64,000 nucleotides of DNA from Deltaproteobacteria bacterium. GTDB lineage: Bacteria; Desulfobacterota; Binatia; JACPRU01. Each line of letters begins with the position of its first letter. Position 1 is the first letter of the stretch. Under the pieces are notes generated by a model. That model was not told where the DNA came from. It did no database searches and saw only the letters and a program-made list of their open reading frames with translations. Of the stretch, positions 1 through 7,555 are shown in pieces. The stretch is from positions 19,698 through 83,697 of the forward strand of contig JACPRU010000063.1 in assembly GCA_016189835.1 (NCBI GenBank). The letters are read 5' to 3'. The position numbers and the translations under genes were made by a program.

Positions 1-72
1 TTCGTCGTCGTCTTCTTCACGAACCTCACGCTGCGCTCGCTCGAGTCCCGGCGGTGGCGAGGGCGGCGATGA
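1..72 (+). CDS. ABC-2 type permease, C-terminal end (partial)
   Basis: Only the last 23 codons are inside the window, ending at TGA 70-72. The tail carries a hydrophobic stretch followed by NLTLRSLESRRWRGRR, the kind of basic C-terminus seen in ABC-2 permeases of the GldF/NosY type. The next gene starts inside its stop codon (ATGA, 69-72) and is a GldG-type auxiliary subunit, which supports the assignment because GldF and GldG are normally adjacent. The rest lies upstream of the window, so the family call rests mainly on context. Confidence 0.6.
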   Translation, partial: FVVVFFTNLTLRSLESRRWRGRR

Positions 73-1457
73 CCGCGCTCAGGAACTACGGTTTGCTGCT
101 GCTGAACGCGCTCGGTCTGCTCGGCTGCGTCTCCTTCGCGCTGGCGATCAGCTACAACCACAACCTGCGGGCCGACCTGACCCCGGGGCAGACCTACACG
201 CTGTCGCCGCACTCCCTGAAGATCCTCGACGGAATCCGGCAGGACGTGCAGATCCTCGCGTTCGTGCGCAAGGAGGACCCGCGCAACGGCTATCTCCAGG
301 ACCTGTTCTGGCGGATCGGCCTGCGCCAGCCGAAGATCCGCTCGCGGGTCATCGACATCAACCGCAATCCCGCCCTGGCGCGCGCCTACCGCGCCGACGC
401 CTACGGATCGGTGATCGTCGAGTCCGGGGCGCGGCGCAAGAACTTCTCCGACGTTCGCGAAGAATATCTGATGGCGGCGATCCTGCAGGTCACGCGCGAC
501 TACGAGAAGACGGTCTACGTGCTGACCGGCCACGGCGAGCACGACGTCACCGACGCCGATCGCAACCGGGGATACAGCACGTTCGGCAACGTGCTCGAGC
601 AGGAGTTCTACCACGTGAAGCCCCTGTCGCTGTTGGGCGGACAGGCGGTGCCGAGCGACGCGGCGGCGATCCTGATCCCCGGGCCGCGGAGCGCCCTGCT
701 GCCGGAAGAGGCGCTGAAGCTCGACGGATACCTGCACTCCGGGGGGTCGCTGCTGGTGCTGCTCGATCCCGGCGAGGATCCGTCGATGGAGGCGTTCCTC
801 CACCGCTACCGGCTGGCTCTGCCGGCGCAGGCGATCGGCGACGGCGATTACCGGCTGGCGGGCAGCGAACCGTTGTCGGCGCGGGTTCCGCAGAAGTCGC
901 GAGAGTCGACCGTCACCTCCACGCTCGACTCCGACCCGGTGTTCTCGCAGTTCGGACCGATCGACGTCCAGCCCGGCGACAACGAGCAGTTCGACATCCT
1001 GCCGTTGCTCAGCACCTCGCCGAACAGCTGGGCGATCTCGCTGCGCGGGCCGATGCTGCCGGACAATCTCGAGTTCGACCAGACGCGGGGAGATCGCCGC
1101 GGACCGTTCCCGGTGGGCGTGTCGGTCGCCGTGCGGATCGCGGAACCGCAGGCCGTGGAGGAGGACCAGGCGGTCCGCCGGGCGGGGCGGATGATCGTGT
1201 ACGGCGACTCCGACTTCGCCAGCAATCAATTCATCGATCTGCTCGGCAACCGCGATCTGGTCGTCAACAGCGTCAACTGGCTGGCACTCGAGGACACGCT
1301 GATGGGCGTGCGCCCGGCGCGCAAGGTCGCCGGCAAGGAGCAGTTCTTCGTTTCCAGCCGGCAGAACTACGCCGTGTTCCTGCTCGGCGTGGTGATCGAG
1401 CCGGTGGTGTTTCTGATGCTCGGTCTGGCGGTGTTCGTGCGGCGGAGGATGAGTTGA
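69..1457 (+). CDS. GldG-like ABC transporter auxiliary protein
   Basis: 462 residues. A membrane segment lies near residues 5-28 and a second at the extreme C-terminus (about 430-455) followed by RRRMS, so the large middle part is probably extracytoplasmic. The middle resembles the ABC_transp_aux (Gld-type) domain, including 'VLTGHGEHD', 'AAAILIPGPRSALLPEEALKLD' split around a hinge, and 'GDSDFASNQF'. Such proteins partner ABC-2 permeases in GldFG-type exporters whose substrate is generally unknown. ATG 69 is chosen over the upstream in-frame GTG at 54 because it gives an ATGA overlap with the permease stop. It overlaps the next gene by TTGA, so the three form one transcript. Confidence 0.8.
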   Translation: MTALRNYGLLLLNALGLLGCVSFALAISYNHNLRADLTPGQTYTLSPHSLKILDGIRQDVQILAFVRKEDPRNGYLQDLFWRIGLRQPKIRSRVIDINRNPALARAYRADAYGSVIVESGARRKNFSDVREEYLMAAILQVTRDYEKTVYVLTGHGEHDVTDADRNRGYSTFGNVLEQEFYHVKPLSLLGGQAVPSDAAAILIPGPRSALLPEEALKLDGYLHSGGSLLVLLDPGEDPSMEAFLHRYRLALPAQAIGDGDYRLAGSEPLSARVPQKSRESTVTSTLDSDPVFSQFGPIDVQPGDNEQFDILPLLSTSPNSWAISLRGPMLPDNLEFDQTRGDRRGPFPVGVSVAVRIAEPQAVEEDQAVRRAGRMIVYGDSDFASNQFIDLLGNRDLVVNSVNWLALEDTLMGVRPARKVAGKEQFFVSSRQNYAVFLLGVVIEPVVFLMLGLAVFVRRRMS

Positions 1458-2011
1458 CCTGGCGGACCACGCTCGTCTACTGGGTCTTGCTCGGGCTGCT
1501 GGCCGGCTACTACGCCGCCGTCGAGAGCAAGGCCCGCCCGGTCTCCGAAATCGTGGTGGCGCGCGAGAAGGTGCTCGGCGTGTACGCCGACGAGGTGATG
1601 GCGATCACGCTGCGCCGCGACGGCCAGGACGTCCGTTGCGAGCGCCGGGACAAGCGCTGGACGATGGTCCAGCCGCGGGACGCGAAGGTGCCCGCCGACC
1701 TGATCTCGGTGCTGGTCGACAACCTGACCGAGAAGCAGGAGGCCGAGGAGATCTCCGCCGCGCCGCCGCCCGAGGAGCTGAGGGCGTTCGGCCTCGCCGA
1801 CGCCTCGACCGTGCTCGAGGTCGAGCTGGCCGGAGGCAAGACGGCGAGCGTGAAGCTCGGCGCGCGCAACCCTCCGCAGACGGCGGTCTACGCCCAGACG
1901 AGCCTCTCGCCGCGGGTGCTGCTGGTCGGCCTCAACGTTCAATACTACGCGGACCTGCTCCACGAAGCCGGCCGCGTGGCGGCGGCGAGCTCCGCGAGCG
2001 GCAAAAATTGA
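1454..2011 (+). CDS. DUF4340-like membrane-anchored protein
   Basis: 185 residues. One N-terminal membrane segment (residues about 5-22) is followed by a periplasmic region with repeated patterns such as 'VRCERRDKRWTMVQPRDAKV' and 'LEVELAGGKTASVKLGARNPP', typical of DUF4340, which accompanies GldFG-type ABC operons. Family members are often longer and contain two or more such units; this one has only about one. The start is TTG 1454, overlapping the GldG-like stop (TTGA). A GC hairpin without a T-tract (2012-2030) lies just after the stop. Function unknown beyond association with the exporter. Confidence 0.65.
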   Translation: MTWRTTLVYWVLLGLLAGYYAAVESKARPVSEIVVAREKVLGVYADEVMAITLRRDGQDVRCERRDKRWTMVQPRDAKVPADLISVLVDNLTEKQEAEEISAAPPPEELRAFGLADASTVLEVELAGGKTASVKLGARNPPQTAVYAQTSLSPRVLLVGLNVQYYADLLHEAGRVAAASSASGKN

Positions 2012-2150
2012 CACGCCTCGCGGGGGCGTGGTAGCCAACCTCGTTCCCGCATGGCTCGTCCGCCGCACAACCCCGAGTTCCGCGAGCGCGAGCCGTCGTA
2101 GAGGGCGCGCCCGGCCGTTTCCGGAGCCGCCGCCCGGCACGCAGACGTCG

Positions 2151-3287
2151 ATGGAGTTCGGCTTCAACGAAGAGCAGGAGATGCTCCGCAAAGCGGCGGG
2201 GGACTTCCTCGCCCGGGAGTGCCCGATGAGCTACGTGCGCCGCATGATGGCGGACGAGCTGGGATACTCCGCGGAGGTCTGGCGGAAGATGGCCGCGCTG
2301 GGCTGGATGGGCCTGATCTTTCCGCAGGAGGTGGGGGGCGCGGGGCTCGATTTGGTGGATCTGGCGGTGGTCCTGGAGGAGATGGGGCGCGCGGTGCTGC
2401 CCGGGCCCTTCTTCTCGACGGTGCTGCTCGGCGGCGGAGCGCTGCTCGACGGAGGCAGCGCGGCGCAGCGGCAAAAGTACCTCGAGCCGATCGCCGCCGG
2501 CGAGCTGAAGGCGACGCTCGCCGTGCTCGAGCCGAGCGGCCGCTGGGGCGCCGACGGCGTCGAGGCGACCGCCGTGGCCGACTCGGGCGGCTACCGCCTG
2601 AGCGGCGTCAAGCTGTTCGTTCCCGACGCGCACGTCGCCGACCTGGTGATCGTCGCGGCGAGAACCAGCCCGGGCTGCGCCGCCGAGGGCATCTCGCTGT
2701 TCGCGCTGGAGCTGCCGAAACAAGGCGTGGCCATCACGCCGCTCAAGACCCTGGACGCGACGCGCCGGCTCTGCGAGCTGAAGCTCGAGCAGGTGCGCGT
2801 CGGCCCCGAGGCGATCGTCGGCGACGCCGGCGACGGCTGGCGGATCTTGCGGCGGGTCACCGACCGCGCCAAGGTGGCGCTCTGCGCCGAGATGTGCGGC
2901 GGGGCGGAGCGGGTGCTCGAGATGAGCGTGGAGTACGCCAAGGTGCGCGTGCAGTTCGACCGTCCGATCGGCAGCTTCCAGGCGATCCAGCACAAGTGCG
3001 CCAACCTGCTGCTGCTCGTCGAGAGCGCCAAGTCGGCGACCTACTACGGCGCCTGGGCGGTGGCCAACGGGGTCCCCGAGGCGCCGCTCGCCGCGGCGAT
3101 GGCCAAGTCGTACACCAGCGACGCCTGCCGCACTGTCGCCGGCGAGGCCATCCAGATCCACGGCGGAATCGGCTTCACCTGGGAGCACGACCTGCACATC
3201 TACTTCAAGCGCGCCAAGGCGTCGGAGCTCACGTTCGGCGACGCCGCCTACAACCGCGAGCGAGTCGCGGAGCTGATCGACCCGTAA
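2151..3287 (+). CDS. Acyl-CoA dehydrogenase family protein
   Basis: 378 residues, normal length for the family. N-terminal helical domain (about 1-115) starts 'MEFGFNEEQEMLRKAA'; beta domain in the middle; C-terminal helical domain carries the conserved 'IQIHGGIGFTWEHDLHIY' segment, which binds FAD and in many members supplies the catalytic glutamate (E of TWEHD). It would oxidise an acyl-CoA to the 2-enoyl-CoA and pass electrons to ETF. It precedes two hot-dog dehydratase/hydratase genes in the same direction, which fits successive oxidation and hydration of acyl-CoAs. The actual substrate (fatty, branched, steroid side chain) cannot be told. The 139 bp upstream contain no convincing gene. 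Confidence 0.9.
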   Translation: MEFGFNEEQEMLRKAAGDFLARECPMSYVRRMMADELGYSAEVWRKMAALGWMGLIFPQEVGGAGLDLVDLAVVLEEMGRAVLPGPFFSTVLLGGGALLDGGSAAQRQKYLEPIAAGELKATLAVLEPSGRWGADGVEATAVADSGGYRLSGVKLFVPDAHVADLVIVAARTSPGCAAEGISLFALELPKQGVAITPLKTLDATRRLCELKLEQVRVGPEAIVGDAGDGWRILRRVTDRAKVALCAEMCGGAERVLEMSVEYAKVRVQFDRPIGSFQAIQHKCANLLLLVESAKSATYYGAWAVANGVPEAPLAAAMAKSYTSDACRTVAGEAIQIHGGIGFTWEHDLHIYFKRAKASELTFGDAAYNRERVAELIDP

Positions 3288-3313
3288 CCTCGAGAAGAGA
3301 TAGGAGCGAGAGC

Positions 3314-3778
3314 ATGGCAGAAAAGGACCCGAGAATCGGCCGCACCACCCAGCCGGTCACGATGCGCGTCGAGTTCGGCAAGATCCGCGAGTTCGCCGCC
3401 GCCATCAAGGACGACAACCCGATCTACTTCGACGAGGACTACGCGCGGCGGGAGGCGGGCGGAGTCATGCCGCCGCCGACGTTCACGATGACGCAGGCGT
3501 TCTGGGATTCGCACTCTAACCGGATCGAGCTCGGCATGGACCTGCGCCGGGTGCTGCACGGCGGTCAGGAGTTCGAGTACGTGCAGCCGGTGCACGCGGG
3601 CGACACGCTGACCGCCCGCAGCTCGATCACCGACGTCTTCAAGAAGCCGGGCAAGCGCGGCGGCGAGATGACGTTCGCCGTGCTCGAGACCCAGTTCAGC
3701 AACCAGCGCGGCGAGATCGTGCTCTACTCGCGCTCGACGATCATCGAGACCGCCAAGCCGGTCGAGAAGAAGGACTGA
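3314..3778 (+). CDS. FAS1-like/MaoC N-terminal dehydratase subunit (HadA-like)
   Basis: 154 residues forming a single hot-dog fold, with 'REFAAAIKDDNPIYFDEDYARREAGG' and 'VMPPPTFTMTQAFW', the pattern of the MaoC_dehydrat_N (FAS1-like dehydratase) family. This half usually lacks the catalytic Asp/His pair and pairs with a catalytic MaoC subunit. That partner is the next gene, and the two lengths (154 and 142) are close to mycobacterial HadA and HadB. Likely role is half of a heterodimeric (3R)-hydroxyacyl dehydratase or enoyl-CoA hydratase. A ribosome site lies in 'GAGAAGAGATAGGAG' before the ATG. The gap to its partner is occupied by copy 1 of the interspersed leader element. Confidence 0.82.
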   Translation: MAEKDPRIGRTTQPVTMRVEFGKIREFAAAIKDDNPIYFDEDYARREAGGVMPPPTFTMTQAFWDSHSNRIELGMDLRRVLHGGQEFEYVQPVHAGDTLTARSSITDVFKKPGKRGGEMTFAVLETQFSNQRGEIVLYSRSTIIETAKPVEKKD

Positions 3779-3848
3779 GCTACTAGGACAATGAGATACG
3801 AGGCCTCAGTACGCGACCACCGTTTGGTTGCGGCTGTGCCGCGCTAAG
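3779..3848 (+). repeat. Interspersed leader element, copy 1 (25-nt deletion)
   Basis: Begins GCTACTAGGAC immediately after the previous stop codon and ends ...GCCGCGCTAAG. From 3791 it encodes an 18-codon frame (MRYEASVRDHRLVAAVPR, stop TAA 3845-3847). Relative to copies 2 and 3 it lacks 25 nt that form the first hairpin. The 3' part keeps the stem GCGACCA/TGGTTGC (loop CCGTT) and the stem GCGGC/GCCGC. Its end merges with a good Shine-Dalgarno, TAAGGAGG, 12 nt before the ATG of the HadB-like gene. Other copies: 18424 and 22842. Confidence 0.85.
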
Positions 3849-3859
3849 GAGGAACGCGC

Positions 3860-4288
3860 ATGGCGGAACGAAGGAAGCTCGACTACGCGGCAGTGCGGGA
3901 GGGCGACGAGCTGCCGAAGTTCGAGGTCAAGAACCTGACCCGCACCGACATCGTTCGATACGCGGGCGCGTCGGGAGACTTCAACCCGATCCACCACGAT
4001 CAGACGTTCGCGAGCGGCGCCGGCTACCCGACCGTGTTCGCGCACGGCATGCTGAACGCCGGCTTCGTGAGCAAGTGCCTGACCGACTACGTCGGCCGGC
4101 CGAACCTGCGGAAGTTCTCGGTGAACTTCCGCACCCAGGTCTGGCCGGGCGACACGATCACCTGCGGCGGCAAGGTGACCCGCAAGTTCGAGGAGCGCGG
4201 CGAGCAGTGCATCGAGGGCGAGCTGTTCGCGGTCAATCAGAGGGGCGAGGTGGCGATCACCGGCTCGTTCGTGGCCGCGCTGTCCTGA
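3860..4288 (+). CDS. MaoC-like hydratase/dehydratase (HadB-like)
   Basis: 142 residues, one hot-dog domain. The catalytic hydratase-2 motif is intact: 'ASGDFNPIHHD' with Asp40 and His45, followed by 'GYPTVFAHGML'. It would hydrate trans-2-enoyl thioesters or dehydrate (3R)-hydroxyacyl thioesters, probably as a heterodimer with the FAS1-like subunit at 3314. The length equals that typical of HadB. The start has a strong AGGAGG site formed at the edge of the leader element. Context (acyl-CoA dehydrogenase upstream) suggests acyl-CoA breakdown rather than fatty-acid synthesis, but either is possible. Confidence 0.88.
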   Translation: MAERRKLDYAAVREGDELPKFEVKNLTRTDIVRYAGASGDFNPIHHDQTFASGAGYPTVFAHGMLNAGFVSKCLTDYVGRPNLRKFSVNFRTQVWPGDTITCGGKVTRKFEERGEQCIEGELFAVNQRGEVAITGSFVAALS

Positions 4289-4309
4289 CGCGGGGGGGAG
4301 GGGGGCGCC

Positions 4310-4768
4310 TTGTCGAGCCTCACGGCGGAAGCATTGCTCGAAGCCATCGACGGACCGACTCCGGCCGGCACGCTCGAAGGCAAGTCGATGCCGATCCTCA
4401 CCCGCTTGCCGGGCGGGGCGCTCGGCTTTCGCATCATGGGCAAGTTCGCCCGATCGGGCGCGCCCGTGCGCGTGGTGCGGGTGACGCTCGAGAGCGGGCA
4501 GGCGGTGCGCGTCGGCGAGGATCAGATCTTCTTCAAGAAGGGCATGGTCGAGGCTCCGGCCTCGGCCATCCGGCCGGGTGACGCGCTCGAGCCCGCGTGG
4601 GACTATCGGGACGGTTATGTGCCGCCCGACCTCGACGGGCGCCGGCCGGCGGACGGTACGCTGCGCGTCGCCGCGGTCGCGCCGGACGGCGAGGCGGAGA
4701 CGTTCTCCGCACCGATCCGCGAGACCGGACGCTTCTTTCTCACCTGCGGGGCGCTGCTCAAGGCTTGA
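4310..4768 (+). CDS. Stand-alone Hint-like protein, function unknown
   Basis: 152 residues; not matched to a named family with certainty. What I see is an order of blocks resembling the Hint (hedgehog/intein) fold: 'MPILTRLPGGALGF' (intein block A position, but no Cys/Ser nucleophile), 'VVRVTLESGQAVRVGEDQIF' followed by 'ASAIRPGDALEP' (block B and its 'GD' turn), and the C-terminal 'ETGRFFLTCGALLKA' (like block G 'H.F.vNGilvHN', lacking His-Asn). If the fold is right, the protein is not a splicing element. Start TTG 4310 has a purine-rich GGGGGGGAGGGGGG site. It overlaps the next gene by TTGA, so it is coupled to the uracil-DNA glycosylase. Confidence 0.45.
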   Translation: MSSLTAEALLEAIDGPTPAGTLEGKSMPILTRLPGGALGFRIMGKFARSGAPVRVVRVTLESGQAVRVGEDQIFFKKGMVEAPASAIRPGDALEPAWDYRDGYVPPDLDGRRPADGTLRVAAVAPDGEAETFSAPIRETGRFFLTCGALLKA

Positions 4769-5475
4769 GGCGGCGCGGCGCAGAGCCGGCGCTCGAGCGG
4801 CTGCGCGAGCGCATCGTCGACTGCCGCCGCTGCCCGCGCCTGGTGCGCTACCGCGAGGCGGTGGCGCGCCGGAAGATCCGGCGCTTCGCGCAGTGGAGCT
4901 ACTGGGGCCGGCCGCTGCCCGGCTTCGGCGATCCGCGCGCGAGGTTGTGGGTCGTCGGACTGGCGCCGGCGGCGCACGGCGGCAACCGCACCGGGCGCAT
5001 CTTCACCGGCGACCGCAGCGGCGACTGGCTGTACGCGGCGCTGCACCGCGCGGGATTCGCCAATCAGCCGACCTCGGTGTCGCGCGACGACGGCCTGCGG
5101 CTGCGCGGCGCCTGGGTCTCGGCGGTCGTGCGCTGCGTCCCGCCGGCCAACCGGCCGACGACCGAGGAGCGCGACCGCTGCCTGCCGTACCTCCGCGAGG
5201 AGCTCGCGCTGCTCGACCGCCTGCGCGTCCTCGTCGCGCTCGGCGGCTTCGCCTTCGAGAACCTGGTGCGCGCGCTGCGCGACGGCGGGGATGCGCCTGC
5301 GGTTCGCGCGCGCTTCGCTCACGGCGCGATCGTTCCTCTCGCCAGCGGCCGCACGCTGATCGGCTGCTACCACCCGAGCCAGCAGAACACGTTCACCGGG
5401 CGGCTGACCGAGGCGATGCTCGACGACGTCTTTCGGGAGGCGCGGCGGCGGGCCGGCGGGGCGAGGAGACGCTGA
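4765..5475 (+). CDS. Family 5 uracil-DNA glycosylase (UDGb type)
   Basis: 236 residues from TTG 4765, which overlaps the upstream stop. Iron-sulphur cysteines begin with C20 and C23 in 'DCRRCPRLVRYRE'; further cysteines lie in 'VVRCVPPANRP' and 'IGCYHPSQQN'. Motif 1 reads 'GLAPAAHGGNRTGRIFTGD', the family-5 form in which the usual catalytic Asp of motif 1 is replaced by Ala. Motif 2 is 'HPSQQNTFTGRLT'. It removes uracil, and in known family-5 enzymes other deaminated bases, starting base-excision repair. It ends in a strong hairpin shared with the convergent pseudogene. Confidence 0.88.
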   Translation: MRRRGAEPALERLRERIVDCRRCPRLVRYREAVARRKIRRFAQWSYWGRPLPGFGDPRARLWVVGLAPAAHGGNRTGRIFTGDRSGDWLYAALHRAGFANQPTSVSRDDGLRLRGAWVSAVVRCVPPANRPTTEERDRCLPYLREELALLDRLRVLVALGGFAFENLVRALRDGGDAPAVRARFAHGAIVPLASGRTLIGCYHPSQQNTFTGRLTEAMLDDVFREARRRAGGARRR

Positions 5476-5515
5476 ATCGGCTGCCTCGCGCGCGGGGCGC
5501 GAGGCGGCGATTCAG
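5472..5515. terminator. Bidirectional hairpin between converging genes
   Basis: Two-part stem: CTGAATCG (5472-5479) pairs with CGATTCAG (5508-5515), and GCCTCGCGC (5483-5491) with GCGCGAGGC (5497-5505), loop GCGGG. It covers both stop codons. There is no T-tract on either side, so intrinsic termination is plausible but not assured. Confidence 0.5.
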
Positions 5516-5750
5516 CCCTCCGCCCAGGCCGCCGGGCTCTCCAGCAGCTCGCGAATCCGCCCGGTGAGACGGGCGGCGGCCGCGCCATCGGCGACGCGGT
5601 GATCGTAGGCGATCGACAGCGCCAGCGTCGGCCGCGCCACGATCGCTCCGTTGCGCACGACCGGGCCATCGACAGCTGGCGAACCCGCTCCTCGAGCCGC
5701 CGCGACAGCAGCGCCTTGCGGAAGATCTCGAGCCGGACCGCGTCGTCCAT
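5512..5750 (-). pseudogene. Collapsed pyruvate dehydrogenase operon: E1-alpha start joined to E2 end
   Basis: From the ATG at 5750 the first 27 codons read 'MDDAVRLEIFRKALLSRRLEE', 'RVRQLS', matching the start of a 2-oxoacid dehydrogenase E1-alpha subunit. The sequence then changes frame near 5669 and reads 'DGPVVRNGAIVARPTLALSI' and 'AYDHRVADGAAAARLTGRIR' to a stop at 5512. This is the end of an E2 acyltransferase, including the DHRxxDG catalytic motif. The rest of E1-alpha, all of E1-beta and most of E2 (roughly 3 kb in an ordinary operon) are missing. No complete product is possible. It is either a genuine deletion scar or an assembly join; read coverage would tell. Confidence 0.82.
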
Positions 5751-5803
5751 CACGGCGCTCTGCAACGGCCGTGCGCAGCGCGCAACCCTCGGGAATCGTA
5801 TCG

Positions 5804-6772
5804 TCAGAACAGCGTGCCGATCAGCGTGCCGAGCACCGAGATCGGCGCCTGGTCCTCGATTCCCTGGGCGGCGCGGCTCACCCCGCGCAGCGCGCCTTCG
5901 GCCTGGTCGTAGAGCGCATCGTCGGCGACCAGGCGGCCGAGCGTGCCCTCGCCGCGCTTCACCCGATCGGAGAGCTCGGCGAAGTTCTGTGCGGTGACGT
6001 TCAACCCGGCCACCGTCTCGCGCAGCTCGGCGTACATGCCGTCGTCGATCAACAGCTTGCCGAGCGTGCCCTCGCCGCCCGCGAGGCGGCCGGTCACCTT
6101 GCGGATGTCGCCGAACGATTCGCGCAGCGCGCTCAGAGTCGCCGTCGCCTCGTCGTAGAGCGTGGAATCGGCGAGCAGCTTGCCGAGCGTGCCCTGGCCG
6201 CTGTTCAGCTTGTCGGTGATGCCGCTCAGATTCTTCACCGTCTGCTGGAATCCCTGGCGGTTCTCGTCGAGCATCTCGCTCACCGTCTTCAGCAGGCGGT
6301 CCTGGTTCTCGTTCAGGGAGTCGGCCAGGCCGCGCAGGCTCCGCCCGACCTGGTCGAGCTCGTCGACCATCTGCGAGATGCCCGCCGCCGACTCGCCGCG
6401 GATGGTCGCTTCGGGCGCCACCCGCGGGCGCGACGGCGATCCGCGATCGATGGCGACGAAGCGCGCGGCCGACAGCGCCTGGAAGTCGAGCCGGGCGACC
6501 GCGTCGTCGTGAAGCTCGACGCCGCGGCGGAGCTGCAAGGCGACGCGCACCTTGTCGGCCTCGAGGCGGACCTCGCGCACGCTGCCGGCCTTGACGCCAG
6601 CGACGCGCACCTGGGCGCCGACGCTCAGCCCCTGGACGTCGCCGAACTCCGCCCACACGCGGTAGCCGCGGGCCAATAGCCCGCTGCCGACCGTCGTCTC
6701 GATGAAGCCGACGAACAGCAGAATGCCCCCGAGGAAGAACAGACCGACCCGCTGCTCTCTGGAAAACGCCAT
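5804..6772 (-). CDS. mlaD: MCE-family phospholipid transport protein (MlaD-like)
   Basis: 322 residues. One N-terminal membrane anchor (residues about 10-28) is followed by the MCE domain ('VWAEFGDVQGLSVGAQVRVA', 'GVKAGSVREVRL'). The C-terminal half is a long helical region containing three repeats of a G-[EQ]-G-T-L-G-[KR]-L motif, each followed by D...[LM]Y, at about 195, 242 and 285. MCE proteins form hexameric rings or tubes that carry lipids between membranes with an MlaFE-type ABC transporter. It follows mlaF by 18 bp in the order mlaE-mlaF-mlaD. Confidence 0.9.
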   Translation of the reverse strand: MAFSREQRVGLFFLGGILLFVGFIETTVGSGLLARGYRVWAEFGDVQGLSVGAQVRVAGVKAGSVREVRLEADKVRVALQLRRGVELHDDAVARLDFQALSAARFVAIDRGSPSRPRVAPEATIRGESAAGISQMVDELDQVGRSLRGLADSLNENQDRLLKTVSEMLDENRQGFQQTVKNLSGITDKLNSGQGTLGKLLADSTLYDEATATLSALRESFGDIRKVTGRLAGGEGTLGKLLIDDGMYAELRETVAGLNVTAQNFAELSDRVKRGEGTLGRLVADDALYDQAEGALRGVSRAAQGIEDQAPISVLGTLIGTLF

Positions 6773-6790
6773 GGGAGTCTCCTGTGCCGA

Positions 6791-7555
6791 TCACACCACC
6801 CGCGCCGCGCGCAGGAAGTTGCGCGTATGCGGATGCTCGCTGTGGAAGAAGTCGTCGCCGGTGCGGTAGTCGACGATCTCGCCGTGACGGAGCACCGCGA
6901 CGTGGTCGGCGATCTCGCGGGCGAGCGGCAGGTTGTGGGTGACCACGACCTGGGTGGGGCGGCGGCGGTCCTGGATCCTGCGAATCAGCGCGCCCACTTC
7001 CTCGGTGAGCAGCGGATCGAGCTCGGCGGTCGGCTCGTCGTAGAGGATGAGGTCGGAGCGCACCGCGAGAGCGCGGGCGATCGCCACCCGCTTGCGCATG
7101 CCGCCGGACAGCTCGGCGGGCATCTTGTCCTCCGTGCCGGCCAGGTCGACTTGCTCGAGGCACTCGCGGACGATGCCGCGAATCTCCTCGCGCGTCGCGC
7201 TGCGGTGCTCGCGCAGCGCGAGGCTCACGTTCTCGGCGACGGTCAACGAGTTGAGCAGCGCCGAGGTCTGGAAGACCATGGACGCGCGAAACGGCTTCTC
7301 TTCCATCGGCAGCCGACGGTATTCCGCGACCGTCGAGTCGTTCAAGCGGATCTCGCCGTGATCCGGGGTCTCCAGGCCGATGATCTGGCGGATCAGCACG
7401 GACTTGCCCTCGCCGCTGCCGCCGATGATCACCAGCGTCTCGCCCGCCAGGACCTCGAGCCGCACGCCGCGCAGCACGGGCTGGCCGTCGTACGACTTCC
7501 ACACGTCGCGAACGGCGATCGTCACGGGCTTGGCGAGCTGCGGGGGTTCGCTCAT
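6791..7555 (-). CDS. mlaF: ABC transporter ATPase, MlaF-like
   Basis: 254 residues. Walker A 'GGSGEGKS' (about 46-53), Q-loop 'MVFQTSALLNSLTV', ABC signature 'LSGGMRKRVAIARAL', Walker B 'LILYDEPTAELDP' and switch His 'VVTHNL' are all present. The 'SGGMRKRVAIARA' signature and 'SALLNSLTV' segment are characteristic of the MlaF/Ttg2A group. It powers lipid transport with the MlaE permease. ATG 7555 overlaps the mlaE stop (ATGA), so the two are translationally coupled. Confidence 0.94.
   Translation of the reverse strand: MSEPPQLAKPVTIAVRDVWKSYDGQPVLRGVRLEVLAGETLVIIGGSGEGKSVLIRQIIGLETPDHGEIRLNDSTVAEYRRLPMEEKPFRASMVFQTSALLNSLTVAENVSLALREHRSATREEIRGIVRECLEQVDLAGTEDKMPAELSGGMRKRVAIARALAVRSDLILYDEPTAELDPLLTEEVGALIRRIQDRRRPTQVVVTHNLPLAREIADHVAVLRHGEIVDYRTGDDFFHSEHPHTRNFLRAARVV

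Noticed and set aside
54..68. GTG 54 as the start of the GldG-like gene
   Set aside because: ATG 69 gives the ATGA coupling to the permease stop and a normal signal-anchor N-terminus.
2012..2150. 16-codon frame 'MARPPHNPEFREREPS' before the acyl-CoA dehydrogenase
   Set aside because: No ribosome site and no similarity that I recognise; too short to support.
3779..3848. Leader element as an integron attC site or CRISPR repeat
   Set aside because: No GTTRRRY/RYYYAAC core, no integrase, copies far apart, no regular spacers.
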